Positions 1-5,685 of a stretch of 22,348 nucleotides of DNA are shown piece by piece. Position numbers and translations under genes: made by a program. Within the stretch, counting starts at the first letter, position 1. Each line of letters begins with the position of its first letter. The notes below the pieces were generated by a model, which had not been told where the DNA came from, did no database searches, and saw only the letters and a list, made by a program, of their open reading frames with translations. The DNA comes from JBDRLV01 sp043812755 (GTDB lineage: Bacteria; Patescibacteriota; Patescibacteriia; UBA9934; GWF2-40-263), in contig JBDRLV010000041.1 in NCBI GenBank assembly GCA_043812755.1, positions 1 through 22,348 of the forward strand. The letters run 5' to 3'.

Positions 1-1197
1 CACATGGCCGGAAGGTGTTGAGCAGGCCTCTTGTGACTCGCTCGCATCACCAAAGCCGTCATGGTCTGTGTCTGCATAGAACGTCTGCTTGAGCGACTGC
101 GCTACACCATCGACTTCTGCGAAGTCAATTGTGCCATCACAATCATTGTCCATGTCATCGCAAACTTCAGTGGCTGTGGGATTGATCTCTGGTTTGAGAT
201 CAGCACAGTCAAGGCTGTTGCGCACATAGTGCAGAACATCATCGCTTGGATTTGTGCAACTGGACATCTCGGTCGCAGGATCACCAAATGTGTCCTCATC
301 ACGATCCAGATACCAGTGAATCACGCCAATCGAAACACGTGTGTCATCACAGTCATCAGAGTTGGTAACAAACTGATCACCGCCCTCAATGCTTGGATCA
401 TCACATGCACTGCGAGGCTGTGGCATCTGAGCGCCGAGGCCGTCACTGTCTGCATCAATGAACCAATCTGTTGGTGCGCCAATCATGAAGTCATCGTCGT
501 CGCAGTCCACATTGGAAAACACACCGTCTTCGTCCAAGTCAACCGGCAAGTCACCATCATCTCCGCCGCACTCGCGGGCTTCGTCAATGGTTCCATTGCA
601 GTTGTTGTCATAGCCGTCGCACAGCTCCAAGGCATCCGAATGAACGTCTGGGTTGTATGGAGCACAATCTTGCACACCCATGTGCCCATCGCCATCAGGA
701 TCCTCAACAGTGAGGTCACAGTCTTCATCTGTTTCACCATCACAGTTGTTGTCCACGCGATCACACACATCCGTTGCATTGGGATTGATCGCAGGGTCGC
801 CATCGTTGCAATCGTTCGCATCCAAAAGGTACCCAGCGGTCGGACAGATCTCAACTGCACCAACGACCATGCTTCCAAAGCCGTCAGCATCAGAGTCAAT
901 GACCATCATTGACTTGGCGCCAACTTCTGCGCTTTGGTCATCACAGTCATTTGCATTGGTAACAAAGTCTTCAGGATTCTCAGGACATGCGGTCAGCGCA
1001 TTCCCAAAACCAAAAGTGTCACCATCAGCGTCTACGAAAAGGGTGTCAGCACCCAGAATCGTTGGATCCTCAGGAGCACAATCCTCTTCATTGACCACGC
1101 CATCTGCATCTTTGTCATCGTCTTTGCAACCAACACTTGTAAGAACAAGTATGGTCGCCAGAACGATCGTCATACCTCTAAATTGAAAAGATCGCAT
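1..1197 (-). CDS. MopE-motif Cys/Asp-rich lipoprotein, 3' end beyond window
   Basis: The frame is open from an ATG at 1197 to the left window edge (399 codons, no stop), so the C-terminus is missing. An AGGAGGAGAG ribosome site lies 3 bases upstream of the ATG. Residues 1-24 form a lipoprotein-like signal ending LTSVGC, so the product is probably exported and lipid-anchored at Cys24; the lipobox is not fully canonical (Ser at -3). The mature part is a string of Asp-rich 'DxDGDGFG' loops and MopE-type motifs, such as CDRVDNNCDGETDEDC, CDGYDNNCNGTIDE and CDDMDNDCDGTIDF. These motifs are known as putative metal-binding repeats of surface proteins (MopE copper protein, myxobacterial surface proteins); metal binding here is inference. 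It is monocistronic with its own promoter at 1379-1407. Function unknown, perhaps Ca/Cu-binding surface protein. It resembles the 1487-3541 product in its motifs. Its base composition is richer in G+C than the core genes to the right. Confidence 0.85.
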   Translation of the reverse strand, partial: MRSFQFRGMTIVLATILVLTSVGCKDDDKDADGVVNEEDCAPEDPTILGADTLFVDADGDTFGFGNALTACPENPEDFVTNANDCDDQSAEVGAKSMMVIDSDADGFGSMVVGAVEICPTAGYLLDANDCNDGDPAINPNATDVCDRVDNNCDGETDEDCDLTVEDPDGDGHMGVQDCAPYNPDVHSDALELCDGYDNNCNGTIDEARECGGDDGDLPVDLDEDGVFSNVDCDDDDFMIGAPTDWFIDADSDGLGAQMPQPRSACDDPSIEGGDQFVTNSDDCDDTRVSIGVIHWYLDRDEDTFGDPATEMSSCTNPSDDVLHYVRNSLDCADLKPEINPTATEVCDDMDNDCDGTIDFAEVDGVAQSLKQTFYADTDHDGFGDASESQEACSTPSGHV

Positions 1198-1213
1198 TTC
1201 CTCTCCTCCTATT

Positions 1214-1260
1214 CCGCTTGGTTCAGGCGACCACAGCGGGTGTTGATAGAAAATCTATCA
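1214..1260 (-). promoter_or_regulatory. Two leader hairpins before the 1197 start
   Basis: In the leader of the minus-strand lipoprotein gene, a 7-bp stem (1244-1250 with 1254-1260, AAA loop on the plus strand) is followed by a two-part stem (CCGC 1214-1217 with GCGG 1236-1239; TGGT 1219-1222 with ACCA 1230-1233) that ends just before the Shine-Dalgarno. Base pairing is directly visible; a regulatory role is inferred. Confidence 0.4.
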
Positions 1261-1326
1261 GGGTTTAACTCACAAAAAAACCGAACTTTTAGGTTCATGA
1301 CCTGAATACTCTCCAGCATCAAATCA

Positions 1327-1365
1327 CGAAATAAAAAGAAGGAATATTGTTCAGAATTCCTCCTT
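1327..1365 (-). terminator. Leader hairpin plus T-run: possible attenuator
   Basis: On the minus strand a 10-bp stem (1356-1365 with 1336-1345, one G-U pair, 10-nt loop) is followed by TTTTTATTT. It begins about 7 nt after the predicted transcription start of the lipoprotein gene at 1197, so it lies inside that leader. It has the form of an intrinsic terminator and could attenuate transcription. It could also be a 5'-end stabilising stem, or a second terminator for the gene at 1487-3541. Confidence 0.5.
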
Positions 1366-1378
1366 ATTTGAACTGTAA

Positions 1379-1407
1379 TTTTTATCATGCAATGTACGTT
1401 TTGTCAA
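1379..1407 (-). promoter_or_regulatory. Sigma70-type promoter of lipoprotein gene 1
   Basis: Minus-strand TTGACA (1407-1402), 17-bp spacer ending TGA, then TAAAAA (1384-1379). The predicted start is near 1372, giving a leader of about 175 nt before the ATG at 1197. Confidence 0.7.
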
Positions 1408-1436
1408 GTAAATTAGCTCTTTTTTGATTTAACAAT

Positions 1437-1476
1437 AAAAAAAGGGTTTTTGCTCAAGTTTCCTTGAGAAAAACCC
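1437..1476 (-). terminator. Rho-independent terminator after 1487-3541
   Basis: Ten bases past the TGA at 1487-1489, the minus strand carries GGGTTTTTCTCAAG, a GAAA tetraloop and CTTGAGCAAAAACCC, followed by seven T. It is a very strong intrinsic terminator. Confidence 0.92.
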
Positions 1477-1486
1477 TGTTGAAAGA

Positions 1487-3541
1487 TCAGCTTCCGCAGC
1501 TTGCCAGACCAGAGCAGTTTCCTGCCCCATAGACTTGCGAGCCGTCATAGTAAGCCCTGAAAACAAAGTTGAGACCACCGGTATGATGACAGAAACTGTC
1601 AGCACCGTCGGTTTGCACCTCATGGCACAGGTCAAAGTTGTCATACCAGACCCATGTTCCAGGATTGCTGAGGTTTGCAGGATCCACACCGTTTTGCGAC
1701 ATGCTCGAGATAAGCGTGAAGCTGTAGGTACGGACCACGGCAAAAGTCATGCAGAAGAACCCATCGGTTCGATCAACCACATCCGCACTGGTCGGACTTG
1801 ACCAAGAGAATGGGTCATCGCCAACAGCGATAGCGTCAGAGGATTGATACACGAACCCGCGTGTGAAAAGCGAGGCAGACAGGCAGAGGCTCTCGTTGAG
1901 GCCGTTACCAGTTCTGTCAGCTCGGCACACCAGATCACCGTCGCAGATGTCTGTTTCTGGCGGGATGACAATGTCGTCGTCATCATCATCGGCCGCATCG
2001 TCGTCACCAGTGTCATCGTCAGACATGTCGTCGTCTGTGACGTCGTCATCACTGACATCATCATCAGACGTGTCGTCGTCAGCCACATCGTCGTCGGCTG
2101 TGTCATCATCATCATCGCCAATATCACCAAGATCCACACAGAGACCAGACGCACAGGTCAGACCTGTGTCGCAAGAGTCATCATTCAAACACAGACAAGT
2201 TTCCTCACCTGCTGGACAATCAGTATCATCATCACCAGTGTCATCGTCTGTGACGTCGTCATCACTGACATCATCATCAGACGTGTCGTCGTCAGCCACA
2301 TCGTCGTCATCATCACCAACCGCACCACAGTCTGGATCTTCATCCACACTACCATTGCAGTTGTTGTCGAATCCGTCGCACAGCTCTTCTGCATCAGGGT
2401 TGATCTGATCGTTGTGATCATTGCAGTCTGCAGGAGCATCGAATCCATCACTGTCCAAGTCATGCGTGGGTGTGTCCCCACCTGAGGTCACAAACACGCA
2501 AAGTCCAGAAGCACATGTGAGACCATCGTCGCAGAATCCGCCTGCTGTACAAGGACAAGTCTCGCTTCCAATCGGGCAAGGAGGCTCAGTGTCGTCATCA
2601 TCGTCGTCTGCAACATCGTCATCATCGTCGTCGCCAATGATGTCGCTCAAGTCCACACAACGCCCAGAGGCGCATGTGAGCCCAGAGTCACAGGTCCCAT
2701 TGCCATAACAAGCGCATGTTTCAGCGCCAGCAGGGCAAGGAGGCTCAGTGTCGTCATCATCGTCATCGTCGTCACCTACCGAAGTGAGATCAACACACAT
2801 ACCTGATACGCAATCCAGGTCATCATTGCAAGTGCCATTGCCATAGCAAGAGCACCGCAGAAGACCAAAGCACTCATCTGGATCACCGCTGGTGTCACCA
2901 CAACTCTCGTCGATCACGCGATCGCAATCGTTATCAACGTTGTCGCCACACAGCTCAACTGCTCCAGTGTAGGAATTGGGATCGCATGGACGGCAGTCTG
3001 TGCCATTGCCATACGCATCTGGGTATCCGTCACCATCGTAATCAAACGCTGGGTCAAAGCTGTCCGGATCCCAAGGTGTACAATCTGGATACACATCAGC
3101 TGGTGGTTCACCATCTTCAGGAAGCGCCACGCACAAACCAGACGCACATGTGAGTCCACTGTTGCACGTATCATTGCCATAGCAAGTACATGTCACAGAG
3201 CCTGGCTCGCAAGGGTCACCAGGAGTGTAATCATCAGGCACAGAGCCTGGCGTCACACACATGCTGTTGTAACACTCGAGTCCTGGATCACAGGTGTTGT
3301 CCTCATAACATGGACATGAAACCTGTCCAGCGTAACAACCACCCGCATCATCATCGCCTGCGTCATCGTCGCTTGTGACATCATCATCGCTTAGTGGAGT
3401 GTAATCTCCACCTCCTGACGAATCGTCATCATCTGCAACTGTGTCATCGTCGCCCATGTTCAGATTGCCTGAATCATTGCCCTTGCATGCAAGGAGCGAA
3501 ACAAGCAGAAAGCTCGCACACACCATTGTTGACAGTTTCAT
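1487..3541 (-). CDS. Cys/Asp-rich MopE-motif lipoprotein
   Basis: The 684-aa product starts at an ATG with AAGGAGG five bases upstream. The signal ends SLLAC, a lipobox with Cys19, so it is an exported lipoprotein. The mature protein carries about six copies of a six-Cys module (pattern C-x6-C-x-C-x5-C-x5-C-x5-C, for example CACYGNGTCDSGLTC), separated by acidic DDDX runs. Two MopE-type motifs are present (CGDNVDNDCDRVIDESC near residue 200; CDGFDNNCNGSVDEDPDC near residue 390), each preceded by a DxDGDGY/F loop. After the long (DDDX)n linker around residues 480-530 there is a roughly 150-residue C-terminal domain with six Cys that I do not recognise. The layout suggests a metal-binding, disulphide-rich surface protein with flexible acidic linkers; the role is unknown. 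Paralogous to 4594-5469. Monocistronic: own promoter (3667-3695) and terminator (1437-1476). Confidence 0.9.
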   Translation of the reverse strand: MKLSTMVCASFLLVSLLACKGNDSGNLNMGDDDTVADDDDSSGGGDYTPLSDDDVTSDDDAGDDDAGGCYAGQVSCPCYEDNTCDPGLECYNSMCVTPGSVPDDYTPGDPCEPGSVTCTCYGNDTCNSGLTCASGLCVALPEDGEPPADVYPDCTPWDPDSFDPAFDYDGDGYPDAYGNGTDCRPCDPNSYTGAVELCGDNVDNDCDRVIDESCGDTSGDPDECFGLLRCSCYGNGTCNDDLDCVSGMCVDLTSVGDDDDDDDDTEPPCPAGAETCACYGNGTCDSGLTCASGRCVDLSDIIGDDDDDDVADDDDDDTEPPCPIGSETCPCTAGGFCDDGLTCASGLCVFVTSGGDTPTHDLDSDGFDAPADCNDHNDQINPDAEELCDGFDNNCNGSVDEDPDCGAVGDDDDDVADDDTSDDDVSDDDVTDDDTGDDDTDCPAGEETCLCLNDDSCDTGLTCASGLCVDLGDIGDDDDDTADDDVADDDTSDDDVSDDDVTDDDMSDDDTGDDDAADDDDDDIVIPPETDICDGDLVCRADRTGNGLNESLCLSASLFTRGFVYQSSDAIAVGDDPFSWSSPTSADVVDRTDGFFCMTFAVVRTYSFTLISSMSQNGVDPANLSNPGTWVWYDNFDLCHEVQTDGADSFCHHTGGLNFVFRAYYDGSQVYGAGNCSGLASCGS
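2031..2095. repeat. 65-bp exact direct repeat, copy 1 (pairs with 2244-2308)
   Basis: Positions 2031-2095 and 2244-2308 are identical over 65 bp, inside the (DDDX)n coding region of the 684-aa lipoprotein. The copies are 213 bp apart, a multiple of three, so duplication or deletion between them keeps the frame. A six-Cys module lies between the copies. Confidence 0.85.
2244..2308. repeat. 65-bp exact direct repeat, copy 2
   Basis: Second copy of the repeat at 2031-2095. It encodes the same acidic linker (DDDVADDDTSDDDVSDDDV) in the 684-aa lipoprotein. Confidence 0.85.
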
Positions 3542-3546
3542 TTCAT

Positions 3547-3582
3547 CCTCCTTTCCCCGACCGGGGAATTTCAGCCCCGGTC
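3547..3582 (-). promoter_or_regulatory. Leader hairpin and Shine-Dalgarno of the 684-aa lipoprotein
   Basis: In the minus-strand leader, 3575-3582 and 3559-3566 form an 8-bp GC-rich stem (GACCGGGG/CCCCGGTC). The CCCC of that stem (3563-3566 read on the minus strand) can instead pair with GGGG at 3555-3558, next to the AAGGAGG at 3547-3553. The two pairings exclude each other, which is the form of a translation switch; whether it switches is not shown. Confidence 0.45.
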
Positions 3583-3666
3583 AAGGGAGGCTGATTCTGT
3601 TTTTATAAGCTTGAAAGGTGCTGTTTGTCACAATTTCTGCAATAAACAGCAGAATGTTGACTTCAA

Positions 3667-3695
3667 AACTTATCAGAGGATTGAGATTTTGTCAA
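3667..3695 (-). promoter_or_regulatory. Promoter of the 684-aa lipoprotein
   Basis: Minus-strand TTGACA (3695-3690), 17-bp spacer ending TGA, TAAGTT (3672-3667): an extended -10 promoter. The predicted start is near 3660, about 119 nt before the ATG. Confidence 0.78.
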
Positions 3696-3764
3696 GGGCT
3701 TTTGGCAAAAGTTGGTTATTAATGACAAAAAGACTGAAAAACTTAAAAACATGAGAAAATGATT

Positions 3765-3833
3765 GGTTCCCAGTGTTTATATTGGTTGCCGGTCTTTATG
3801 AACTATCAAACAAGACCGAGAACCACGGGAACC
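3765..3833. repeat. 41-bp hairpin repeat, copy A, nested in a partial second copy
   Basis: The inner unit is 3784-3824 (41 bp; arms GGTTGCCGGTCTT and AAGACCGAGAACC, two mismatches; central TATGAACTATCA). It is flanked by an outer pair GGTTCCC (3765-3771) and GGGAACC (3827-3833), and the left flank continues as AGTGTTTAT, matching the start of the repeat itself. It therefore looks like one copy inserted into, or duplicated within, another. Confidence 0.75.
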
Positions 3834-3841
3834 TCTTACAA

Positions 3842-3865
3842 AGAAAAAAGCCGTATAAACGGCTT
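3842..3865 (-). terminator. Rho-independent terminator of the 107-aa gene
   Basis: Minus strand AAGCCGT, loop TTAT, ACGGCTT (3865-3848), then a T-run, 20 bp past the stop of the 3885-4208 gene. Confidence 0.88.
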
Positions 3866-3884
3866 AAGAAACGCTTTGTTTGAT

Positions 3885-4208
3885 TCACCCCCTTAAAACT
3901 CTATACTCAACAGTGTCGCCATACTCATACTTTTTATCGATCTTGAATTCCTCCATCCCCAGCAATGATGCAACAAGCAAGGCAACAGAATGCATCTGAG
4001 AAGTGGAGACTTCATCCCAAGGAAGAGATGTTGAACCCGACAGTCCAGAAGAAAACTGCTCAAATATTACAACATGGTCTTTCCCATCCTTCATATGCAC
4101 CATCATGGCAAAAGCAAACTCTCGTGCCCTTGTATTGGTCATGTTCCAAATCAATCGAACACTTTCAACCTCTTCAGTATTGATCTTTTTGCCCTCTTTT
4201 GTTTTCAC
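3885..4208 (-). CDS. Hypothetical 107-aa cytoplasmic protein
   Basis: The start codon is GTG at 4208 (plus-strand CAC 4206-4208), supported by AAGGAGG six bases upstream. No ATG with a better ribosome site exists. The product has no signal peptide or clear membrane segment. It has a charged N-terminus, a middle stretch with alternating hydrophobics (residues about 30-55) and an amphipathic helix-like segment, then a short basic/acidic tail ending EYRVLRG. I do not recognise a family. The gene is a single-gene unit with its own promoter (4246-4274) and terminator (3842-3865), wedged between secreted-protein genes but without export signals. That it is a real gene is supported by the matched promoter, ribosome site and terminator rather than by homology. 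Confidence 0.75.
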   Translation of the reverse strand: MKTKEGKKINTEEVESVRLIWNMTNTRAREFAFAMMVHMKDGKDHVVIFEQFSSGLSGSTSLPWDEVSTSQMHSVALLVASLLGMEEFKIDKKYEYGDTVEYRVLRG

Positions 4209-4245
4209 TTCTGCCTCCTTAAGAAAAGAACGATAAGTTTATAAA

Positions 4246-4274
4246 AACTTAACAGTAAAAAACTTCTCTGTCAA
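4246..4274 (-). promoter_or_regulatory. Promoter of the 107-aa gene
   Basis: Minus-strand TTGACA (4274-4269), 17-bp spacer ending TGT, TAAGTT (4251-4246). The predicted start is near 4239, giving a leader of about 30 nt. Confidence 0.75.
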
Positions 4275-4285
4275 TAACTGTCTAT

Positions 4286-4328
4286 GGGCTCCCGGTCTTT
4301 ATGGACTTTCAGACAAGACCGGGAGCCC
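4286..4328. repeat. 41-bp hairpin repeat, copy B
   Basis: A perfect 14-bp stem: GGGCTCCCGGTCTT (4286-4299) and AAGACCGGGAGCCC (4315-4328). The central segment TATGGACTTTCAGAC carries a second small pairing TGGA/TTCA. It starts 12 bp upstream of the -35 of the 107-aa gene. There is no T-run, so it is not an ordinary terminator. Confidence 0.85.
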
Positions 4329-4335
4329 CGAGCCC

Positions 4336-4378
4336 CTTGCCTAAGCGAAGAGTGCAAATATAAACCGATAGATCGCTT
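4336..4378. repeat. Truncated relative of the 4393-4515 element
   Basis: Contains CCTAAGCGAAGAGTGCA and CCGATAGATCGCTTA, matching CCTAAGCGAAACG and CCGATAGATCGCTAA of the neighbouring full element, with the middle missing. AAGCGA and TCGCTT can pair to close it. Interpreted as a deletion derivative. Confidence 0.5.
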
Positions 4379-4392
4379 ATCACACCTCTCAC

Positions 4393-4515
4393 TGAAACAT
4401 ATAAAATTAGATGAGATATCGGTGAGCAACAAGTACCTAAGCGAAACGTACATAGACGTACGTTGAGCGAGGAACGCAGTTGCAAGCCGATAGATCGCTA
4501 ATTTTATATGTTTCA
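4393..4515 (+). repeat. Long structured intergenic element, copy E1
   Basis: A perfect 18-bp outer stem (4393-4410 with 4498-4515) encloses TATCGG/CCGATA (4417-4422 with 4487-4492), GCAAC/GTTGC (4426-4430 with 4479-4483) and a terminal hairpin AACGTAC/GTACGTT (4445-4451 with 4458-4464). The inner 75 nt align with the element at 16490-16613 read on the minus strand, including AAGCCGATA and the GGA before the 5-bp helix. The outer stem differs completely in sequence but is kept as a stem. It could be a structured RNA or a mobile DNA hairpin. Confidence 0.7.
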
Positions 4516-4520
4516 ACAAA

Positions 4521-4550
4521 TAAAAAAAGCTCGGGATAATCCACGAGCTT
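4521..4550 (-). terminator. Rho-independent terminator of the 291-aa lipoprotein gene
   Basis: Minus strand AAGCTCGTGG, ATTAT loop region, CCCGAGCTT followed by a T7 run, about 45 bp past the stop codon. Confidence 0.9.
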
Positions 4551-4593
4551 AGAGGAGGACATGCGATCGAGCTTGTTGCTTTTTCGCACCTCC

Positions 4594-5469
4594 TTAGTTG
4601 ATGTAGTTGTCGAAGTCCACTCCAGCCGAACTCCCATCCTCAAATGAGAACAGGTCAGAGTTGGAGAGCCAGTACACAGTCGCACACACTCGCACAGAAA
4701 CGCGTCCGTGCAACTGGGGATTGCTTGGGCTGTATGCGATCCAGTCATTGGGACTGCCCACGATCTCTCCGCCGGAGACATCACTCGAGTCTGTGTAGAG
4801 AGAACCGTTCAGGCGAACCACGGTGTTGTGCGTCACGCTCATGTGCCAGGTCACCTGGTTTGTGCTCACACCATGCGCACGCAGACTCATGCCACCACAG
4901 GTCTGTGGGGACAAAGCTGAGTCGCTGATGCAGCCGTTGAGCTGCATTCCAGGAATCGAGTTGCCGTCAGAGGTATGGATTGTGATGGCCGCAGTGTAGA
5001 CGCCACCAGTTCCGCATGTAGGCGAAACACTGTCGTCGTCATCGTCTGCATCATCATCAGACGAATCGTCATCAGATGTGTCATCGTCATCATCATCGTC
5101 TGGCACAACCACACACATGTCCGACAGACACGTGAGATCACTGTTGCAGGTGTAGTTGCGGTAGCACCTACACGCCTCTGCACCAACGCAACTTGCGCCT
5201 GTGGCTGAGTCAGAACTCGGGGCCGTGGCAGTTGGGTCAACACACACATTGCTGTAGCAACGAAGGCCACTCATGCAAGTGCCATTGCCAAAGCAAGGAC
5301 ACTGCTCATCACCAGGGCACATGGCCTCGGTTGAGTCGTCAACATCGTCGTCAGTGGTCGCGCTGTCATCATCACCGAAACTCAGACCTCCGTCGTCCGT
5401 GCCTGTGCACGAAAGCGCGAACATCAGAGAAAGCACAGAAAAAACAACGAAAGTATTGGTTGGTCGCAT
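4594..5469 (-). CDS. Cys/Asp-rich lipoprotein, paralogue of the 684-aa protein
   Basis: The 291-aa product starts at an ATG with AGGAGG 8-9 bases upstream. Residues 1-21 form a lipoprotein-like signal ending FALSC. Two six-Cys modules follow (CPCFGNGTCMSGLRC near residue 58, CRCYRNYTCNSDLTC near residue 100), the same module found six times in the 1487-3541 product. An acidic DDDX run covers residues about 125-150. The C-terminal 140 residues (from CGTGGVYTAAITI) have four Cys and a beta-sandwich-like alternation; I do not recognise the family. No MopE motif is present, unlike the two lipoproteins to the left. Likely a surface-anchored protein of unknown binding function. Monocistronic, with promoter 5543-5571 and terminator 4521-4550. 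Confidence 0.88.
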   Translation of the reverse strand: MRPTNTFVVFSVLSLMFALSCTGTDDGGLSFGDDDSATTDDDVDDSTEAMCPGDEQCPCFGNGTCMSGLRCYSNVCVDPTATAPSSDSATGASCVGAEACRCYRNYTCNSDLTCLSDMCVVVPDDDDDDDTSDDDSSDDDADDDDDSVSPTCGTGGVYTAAITIHTSDGNSIPGMQLNGCISDSALSPQTCGGMSLRAHGVSTNQVTWHMSVTHNTVVRLNGSLYTDSSDVSGGEIVGSPNDWIAYSPSNPQLHGRVSVRVCATVYWLSNSDLFSFEDGSSAGVDFDNYIN

Positions 5470-5502
5470 ATCCCTTTCCTCCTGTTTTGAAGAGCTTTGA
5501 CC

Positions 5503-5537
5503 CTCCTTTTATCTAAAGACTAGCTTACCAAAAGGAG
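5503..5537 (-). promoter_or_regulatory. 5'-terminal leader hairpin of the 291-aa lipoprotein mRNA
   Basis: CTCCTTTT (minus strand, 5537-5530) pairs with AAAAGGAG (5510-5503), 8 bp. The stem begins at the predicted transcription start (about 5536), so the mRNA's 5' end itself would be in the helix. Such stems protect mRNAs in other bacteria; that role is inferred here. Confidence 0.45.
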
Positions 5538-5542
5538 ATAGC

Positions 5543-5571
5543 TTTTTACAATATATTGATAATTTTGTCAA
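5543..5571 (-). promoter_or_regulatory. Promoter of the 291-aa lipoprotein
   Basis: Minus-strand TTGACA (5571-5566), 17-bp spacer, TAAAAA (5548-5543), with TG directly before the -10. Hairpin repeat C begins 8 bp upstream of the -35. Confidence 0.68.
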
Positions 5572-5579
5572 GTGCAATC

Positions 5580-5620
5580 GATTCCCGGTATTTTTGGAAA
5601 TTCAGCCAATACCGGGAATC
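5580..5620. repeat. 41-bp hairpin repeat, copy C
   Basis: A perfect 13-bp stem GATTCCCGGTATT (5580-5592) with AATACCGGGAATC (5608-5620), central TTTGGAAATTCAGCC with TGGA/TTCA. Compared with copies B and D, the variable pair after CCGGT is A-T here, C-G in B and G-C in D, so the changes are compensatory. It lies between the terminator of the 749-aa gene and the promoter of the 291-aa gene. Confidence 0.85.
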
Positions 5621-5624
5621 TCAA

Positions 5625-5667
5625 ACAAAAATCCCCTTCCCTTATCGTTTTCACGACAGGAAAGGGG
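5625..5667 (-). terminator. Rho-independent terminator of the 749-aa gene
   Basis: Minus strand CCCCTTTCCTGTCG, short loop, CGATAAGGGAAGGGG, then ATTTTTG. A stem of at least 10 bp, about 20 bp past the stop at 5686. Confidence 0.85.
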
Positions 5668-5685
5668 CGAGTTTTTACGAAAAGA

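Larger units (their letters stand above)
3542..3884. other. 343-bp intergenic region: leader, promoter, nested hairpin repeat, terminator
   Basis: No credible gene. From right to left it holds the terminator of the 107-aa gene (3842-3865), a nested copy of the 41-bp hairpin repeat (3765-3833), an AT-rich stretch with nothing recognisable (3696-3764), the promoter at 3667-3695, and the structured leader of the 684-aa lipoprotein. The leader includes an 8-bp stem (3644-3651 with 3619-3626) that begins about 9 nt from the predicted transcript start. Confidence 0.7.
4209..4593. other. 385-bp intergenic region packed with structured repeats
   Basis: No gene is supported here. It contains the leader and promoter of the 107-aa gene, hairpin repeat B (4286-4328), a truncated relative of the longer structured element (4336-4378), the full element (4393-4515), and the terminator of the 291-aa lipoprotein gene (4521-4550). 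Short ORFs here are by-products of the inverted repeats. Confidence 0.7.

Noticed and set aside
61..1305. Plus-strand ORFs of 283, 177 and 123 aa
   Set aside because: They are antisense to the lipoprotein gene running from 1197 to the left edge, which has a signal peptide, ribosome site and conserved MopE motifs; the plus-strand frames encode compositionally odd peptides without ribosome sites.
2031..2308. Tandem repeat or microsatellite unrelated to coding
   Set aside because: The period is three and the frame is kept throughout; it is coding for acidic linkers.
1844..2708. Plus-strand Ser- or Ile/Val-rich ORFs
   Set aside because: They are mirror readings of GAC/GAT runs that encode the DDDX linkers of the 684-aa lipoprotein.
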